Positions 61,381-64,000 of a stretch of 64,000 nucleotides of DNA are shown piece after piece. Position 1 is the stretch's first letter; every line of letters begins with the position of its first letter. The stretch is from VFKU01 sp964620045 (GTDB lineage: Bacteria > Hydrogenedentota > Hydrogenedentia > Hydrogenedentales > GCA-2746185), in contig CAZUJL010000021.1 of assembly GCA_964620045.1 (NCBI GenBank), positions 1-64,000 of the forward strand. The letters run 5' to 3'. The position numbers were made by a program, and so were the translations under genes. The notes below the pieces were generated by a model. The model searched no databases. It saw nothing but the letters and a program-made list of their open reading frames with translations, and had not been told where the DNA came from.

Positions 61381-62640
61381 ATGTCCAAATTTCTAGCATC
61401 CGTTGTGGCGTCCTGCGCTTTCGCCGCTGTACTCATTGCCGGCCCCGCGCACGCCGATGATCCCGCCATTGTGGCGCAGTCCAAAAAGACCACAGCGCTG
61501 CCGACGTCGGATCCACGCGTGCAAGAGGCGGTGACGGTCGATACGAAGGCCCTCTTCGGCTTCACCCGCGCAGACATCGAAAAAGCGGATGCCGAAAAAC
61601 TCGCCAAATACCTCGGGCCGGAAATCGCCTCGACGGCCACGCTTGCCGCAACGCCCGGACCCGATGGCTATGGCGAATACGTCATTGGCGCCGGCGACAT
61701 CCTCGAATTCGTATCGTTCGATGATGAGACACTGAATCGCGAAGAAGTCATCGTGCGCTACGACGGCTTCGTCTCGCTGCCGCGCGTCGCCGACATTAAA
61801 GTGGGCGGCCTCACGCGCCCCGATGCTCAAAAAGCGATTGCGGAGGCATACAGCAAGATCTATCGCGAACCGGAAGTCTCACTTTCGATCACCAACCCGG
61901 CGAGCAAGACCTACGTCGTCACCGGCGACGTACAAGAACCCGGCCGCTATCCGTATGAACGCTCCACGAGCCTGTGGGACGCGATCGGCCTGGCGGGTGG
62001 TCTGCGCCAGCGCAACACCGGCAGCGGCTTCGGCGGCACAGTCGGCATCACCGGGCAAATCACGAAAGCCTTCATCATTCGCCGCGTCGACGGCGAACGC
62101 CAGGTCTTTCCCTTCGACCTCCGCGGTCAGGGCAACAGCGGCGATTATCAGGGCGATACGCCCGTGTACTACGGCGACGTGATCTACGTGCCCGAGGGCG
62201 TCAACCTCGTTTACCTGCTGGGCGAAAGCAACGCCCCGGTGATCGTTGAGCTCACCGAAGGGATGACGCTGCTGCAGATGCTCTCGCTTTCTGGCGGCTT
62301 CAACACGAGCACGGCGAAGATCAACAGCGTGGTCCTGCTCCGCGAAGGCGAGAACGACAAGACCGATATCTATAAGATCAACCTGCGCTCGATCTTGAAA
62401 GCGAAGGAACCCGATATTGTGCTGCAGCCGGGCGACGTCGTTTATCTGCCCACCAAGACCTTGGTCCGCATACAAGAATTCGTCGATCGTTCGGTCGGCT
62501 CGCTCAACGAAATCCTGGGCCTGTACCTGAACGCGGTCGACGCGCGCTATGCGCTCGACCTCTCGCGCGAAGCGCTCGACGCGCTCGAAAACACCGACAA
62601 CGTCGCGGTGCCGACGCGCGGTACCGCCCTGCGGCGCTGA
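61381..62640 (+). CDS. Polysaccharide export protein (Wza-like, SLBB domains)
   Basis: 419 residues. A signal peptide ending PAHA, without a lipobox, is followed by an unconserved helical segment. The poly-export domain starts near residue 99 (EYVIGAGDILEFVSF), then comes a first SLBB region (KTYVVTGDVQEPGRYPYERSTSLWDAIGLAGGL) and a second (LVYLLGESNAPVIVELTEGMTLLQMLSLSGGF). The outer-membrane helix expected at the C-terminus of Wza may be replaced by FVDRSVGSLNEILGLYLNAVD. It exports a capsule or exopolysaccharide; no tyrosine kinase or Wzc partner is in the window. AAAGGAG lies 11 nt before the ATG. Confidence 0.85.
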   Translation: MSKFLASVVASCAFAAVLIAGPAHADDPAIVAQSKKTTALPTSDPRVQEAVTVDTKALFGFTRADIEKADAEKLAKYLGPEIASTATLAATPGPDGYGEYVIGAGDILEFVSFDDETLNREEVIVRYDGFVSLPRVADIKVGGLTRPDAQKAIAEAYSKIYREPEVSLSITNPASKTYVVTGDVQEPGRYPYERSTSLWDAIGLAGGLRQRNTGSGFGGTVGITGQITKAFIIRRVDGERQVFPFDLRGQGNSGDYQGDTPVYYGDVIYVPEGVNLVYLLGESNAPVIVELTEGMTLLQMLSLSGGFNTSTAKINSVVLLREGENDKTDIYKINLRSILKAKEPDIVLQPGDVVYLPTKTLVRIQEFVDRSVGSLNEILGLYLNAVDARYALDLSREALDALENTDNVAVPTRGTALRR

Positions 62641-62661
62641 GCAACGTCTCTTCAAAAATAT

Positions 62662-62695
62662 CGCGCCCGGTTTCCCCTGCGGGAGACCGGGCGCG
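62662..62695 (+). terminator. Terminator of the polysaccharide export gene
   Basis: CGCGCCCGGT (62662-62671) pairs with ACCGGGCGCG (62686-62695); the loop can pair internally (TCCCCTGCGGGA). TTCATTT follows. Confidence 0.75.
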
Positions 62696-62902
62696 TTCAT
62701 TTAATAAGTCCAAATCGTTCTTGGTCGCCGGCGTACACTTTCGTGCAGCCGGGCCGCGCAGCGCCCATTCGCGTCAGTCGGGCGGCGGCCTCGTCGTTCA
62801 AATCCCCCGAAATCCCCCATTTCCCAATGAGTGCGACCTCGGCACCACGGTTGCTCTTGCCTATCTATGCTGAACCTACTGCTGGTCTCAATTCTCCCGG
62901 CG

Positions 62903-63142
62903 TTACGACGCCGCCGGACCGCGCCAACGCTCCGCGGGGCGCGTCTGCGGCAACGGCGCCACTTTGTCTTTCACCAGCACTTCGCCATGAATGTCGTAAA
63001 TCACGTACTTCGCCAAGCCGTTCTGTCTCGCTTCGTCTTCGACCCAGCCTTGGAAAGCCTTGCACCAGCCCTGCATGTCTTCACGCGACCACAACCGGTT
63101 TTCGTGTTGGGAAAGCGTGTAGTACCAGATCGTCTTGCTCAT
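62903..63142 (-). CDS. Hypothetical small protein, 79 residues
   Basis: MSKTIWYYTLSQHENRLW at the start, a helical SREDMQGWCKAFQGWVEDEARQNGLAKYVIYDIHGEVLVKDKV core and a basic Pro-rich tail. No family is recognised. GGGAG eight bases before the ATG gives good support. It could be a small cytoplasmic adaptor (speculative). Confidence 0.55.
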   Translation of the reverse strand: MSKTIWYYTLSQHENRLWSREDMQGWCKAFQGWVEDEARQNGLAKYVIYDIHGEVLVKDKVAPLPQTRPAERWRGPAAS

Positions 63143-63279
63143 GAGACCATCTCCCGCGATTGCAGCATGCCCAAAACACAGACCCGATCGCGCATTATAG
63201 CAGAGAGCGCAGTTTTCTGCACGAACAATCACGTTGCGAACAAACTTCTCCCGCCCGTCACCAACTGGAATTGTTGACA

Positions 63280-63492
63280 ATGTCCGCAACCTACGACTTC
63301 TGGCAAAACAAAAAAACCGGGCTCGTGTTCGCCGTGAAATTTTTTCGCGGCAGACCCGCGCGCATTTGCGGTCCGTTGAACGACAACGAGTACCGCGCAT
63401 CGGACGGACGACTGCTCCGCTACCGGCTCCAACTGCTGCACTACGGCTTCACGTTCGCCGACGATCCCTACAACTATCTTGTGTGCGACTAG
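63280..63492 (+). CDS. Hypothetical small protein, 70 residues
   Basis: Begins MSATYDFWQNKKTGLVFAVKFFRG, with RLLRYRLQLLHYGFTFADDPYNYLVCD at the end; aromatic and basic. No ribosome-binding site stands out before the ATG. It is divergent from the 79-residue ORF. No family is recognised and it may not be expressed. Confidence 0.4.
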   Translation: MSATYDFWQNKKTGLVFAVKFFRGRPARICGPLNDNEYRASDGRLLRYRLQLLHYGFTFADDPYNYLVCD

Positions 63493-63642
63493 GCCTTTTC
63501 CGGCCCCTTTTCGGCGGGCGCTACTTTTCGCAGATTCACTAGGCTTCTGCGGTACCTCGTATTGTGCTGTCGCTCAGCCGCTTACGACAATATTTCCGCG
63601 TCGGGAAACTTTTGGGGTGCGCATTTGTATTGTATAAGTGCA

Positions 63643-63762
63643 GGGCCCCGGGGAACGACCCAAGACCCTTCCCCTCCCGATTCGTAACCCCACCCCGGGG
63701 CCCTCGCAGGAGTCATAAAGGCATCGCGCCGGCCGCTCGCTCGAGCGGCCGGCTCTGTTTTT
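63643..63762 (+). ncRNA. Candidate small RNA with C-rich loop and strong terminator
   Basis: A -10-like TATAAG (63633-63638) with a weak -35 (TTTTGG, 63610-63615) precedes a 12-bp stem AGGGCCCCGGGG (63642-63653) / CCCCGGGGCCCT (63693-63704), extended by TGC/GCA with one bulge. Its ~39-nt loop is rich in CCC and CCUCC-like runs. A 12-bp terminator hairpin (63728-63739 / 63742-63753) and TTTTT (63758-63762) follow. No ORF is evident. In the remaining 63493-63642 part of this intergenic region I see nothing else. It could alternatively be an attenuated leader of the stress-protein gene. Confidence 0.5.
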
Positions 63763-63836
63763 CAGCATGTGTTCCGAATCTATCCGCCGCTCCGTTTGTT
63801 AACTCTCATGCAGCCGCAACCGCGGGGGAACGATTT

Positions 63837-64000
63837 ATGCAAACCTTCAAAAAGATATTCTTCGCGACGGATTTTTCAGACTGCGCTGCACATGCGCAGC
63901 AGTATGCTTTCGCGTTCGGCAAACGCTTCGCCGCCGAGCTGCACATCGGCCACGCGGTCGACACGGCATACCCCTCCTACGCCGGCGTCTACGGCTTCGG
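63837..64000 (+). CDS. Universal stress protein family, N-terminal part
   Basis: Starts MQTFKKIFFATDFSDCAAHAQQYAFAFGKRFAAELHIGHAVD, the typical first strand and ATP-fold entry of UspA domains; it runs off the window edge. GGGGGAA lies about eight bases before the ATG. Only ~54 residues are visible, so the ATP-binding GxxG motif cannot be checked. It follows the candidate small RNA by 75 nt. Confidence 0.85.
   Translation, partial: MQTFKKIFFATDFSDCAAHAQQYAFAFGKRFAAELHIGHAVDTAYPSYAGVYGF

Overview
This GC-rich window reads as a chromosomal segment of an uncultivated-type, Gram-negative, heterotrophic bacterium. Evidence for an outer membrane is the porin with a C-terminal Phe, the polysaccharide-export (Wza-like) protein and the ADP-heptose genes (hldE1-like kinase plus gmhB). 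The mix of sulfatase-fold enzyme, PIG-L deacetylase, copper monooxygenase with EF-hands, many acyl-CoA enzymes and several families of short palindromic repeats resembles PVC-like or Hydrogenedentota-like genomes. That placement is inference, since no rRNA is present. About 68 genes are packed tightly, often with 4-nt stop/start overlaps.

Layout. 1-4062: end of an ACAD10-like phosphotransferase, then a molybdopterin oxidoreductase coupled to a cytochrome/Cu-monooxygenase/EF-hand protein. 4064-10009: methyltransferase, an AraC regulator plus VOC protein bracketed by two near-identical hairpins, nitronate monooxygenase, LCAT-like hydrolase, acyl-CoA dehydrogenase. 10092-14595: crotonase, haloalkane dehalogenase, TSUP anion exporter, secreted esterase. 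14718-20251: PlsC-like acyltransferase, carA, a porin with a perfect sigma-70 promoter and a roughly 300-nt structured leader, ferredoxin-NADP reductase. 20504-25927: small unknowns, YqeY, a sigma-region-4 protein, FMN reductase, sugar nucleotidyltransferase, alcohol dehydrogenase, DJ-1 family. 26044-31255: ruvB-ruvA-ruvC-yebC, a toxin-antitoxin pair, HAD hydrolase, tyrosine-phosphatase-like protein. 31286-42392: PIG-L protein plus atypical kinase, ilvA, glmM-folP-ftsH cluster, manC, lipoprotein. 42428-49513: MaoC dehydratase, SUKH-family protein, glycosyltransferase, crotonase, tRNA-Leu(CAG) beside an AT-rich ORF, phosphotransferase, DUF2911, sulfotransferase. 49681-57627: paired membrane proteins, large acyl-CoA dehydrogenase, crotonase, glycerophosphodiesterase, heptose operon, thioesterase, NDH-2. 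57665-64000: sulfatase-fold lipoprotein, M20 hydrolase, GntR regulator, Wza-like exporter, two tiny ORFs, a candidate C-rich small RNA and the start of a universal stress protein.

The genes suggest aerobic use of fatty acids and possibly halogenated or nitro compounds (acyl-CoA dehydrogenases, crotonases, MaoC, ACAD10-type kinases, dehalogenase, nitronate monooxygenase, NDH-2), together with envelope and glycan biosynthesis (glmM, manC, hldE1/gmhB, Wza, GT2, sulfotransferase). Promoters seen by eye often have a -10 of the form TAnACT. The least explained items are the porin leader, the C-rich RNA near 63.7 kb, the palindromic repeat families and several enzymes that lack expected catalytic residues.
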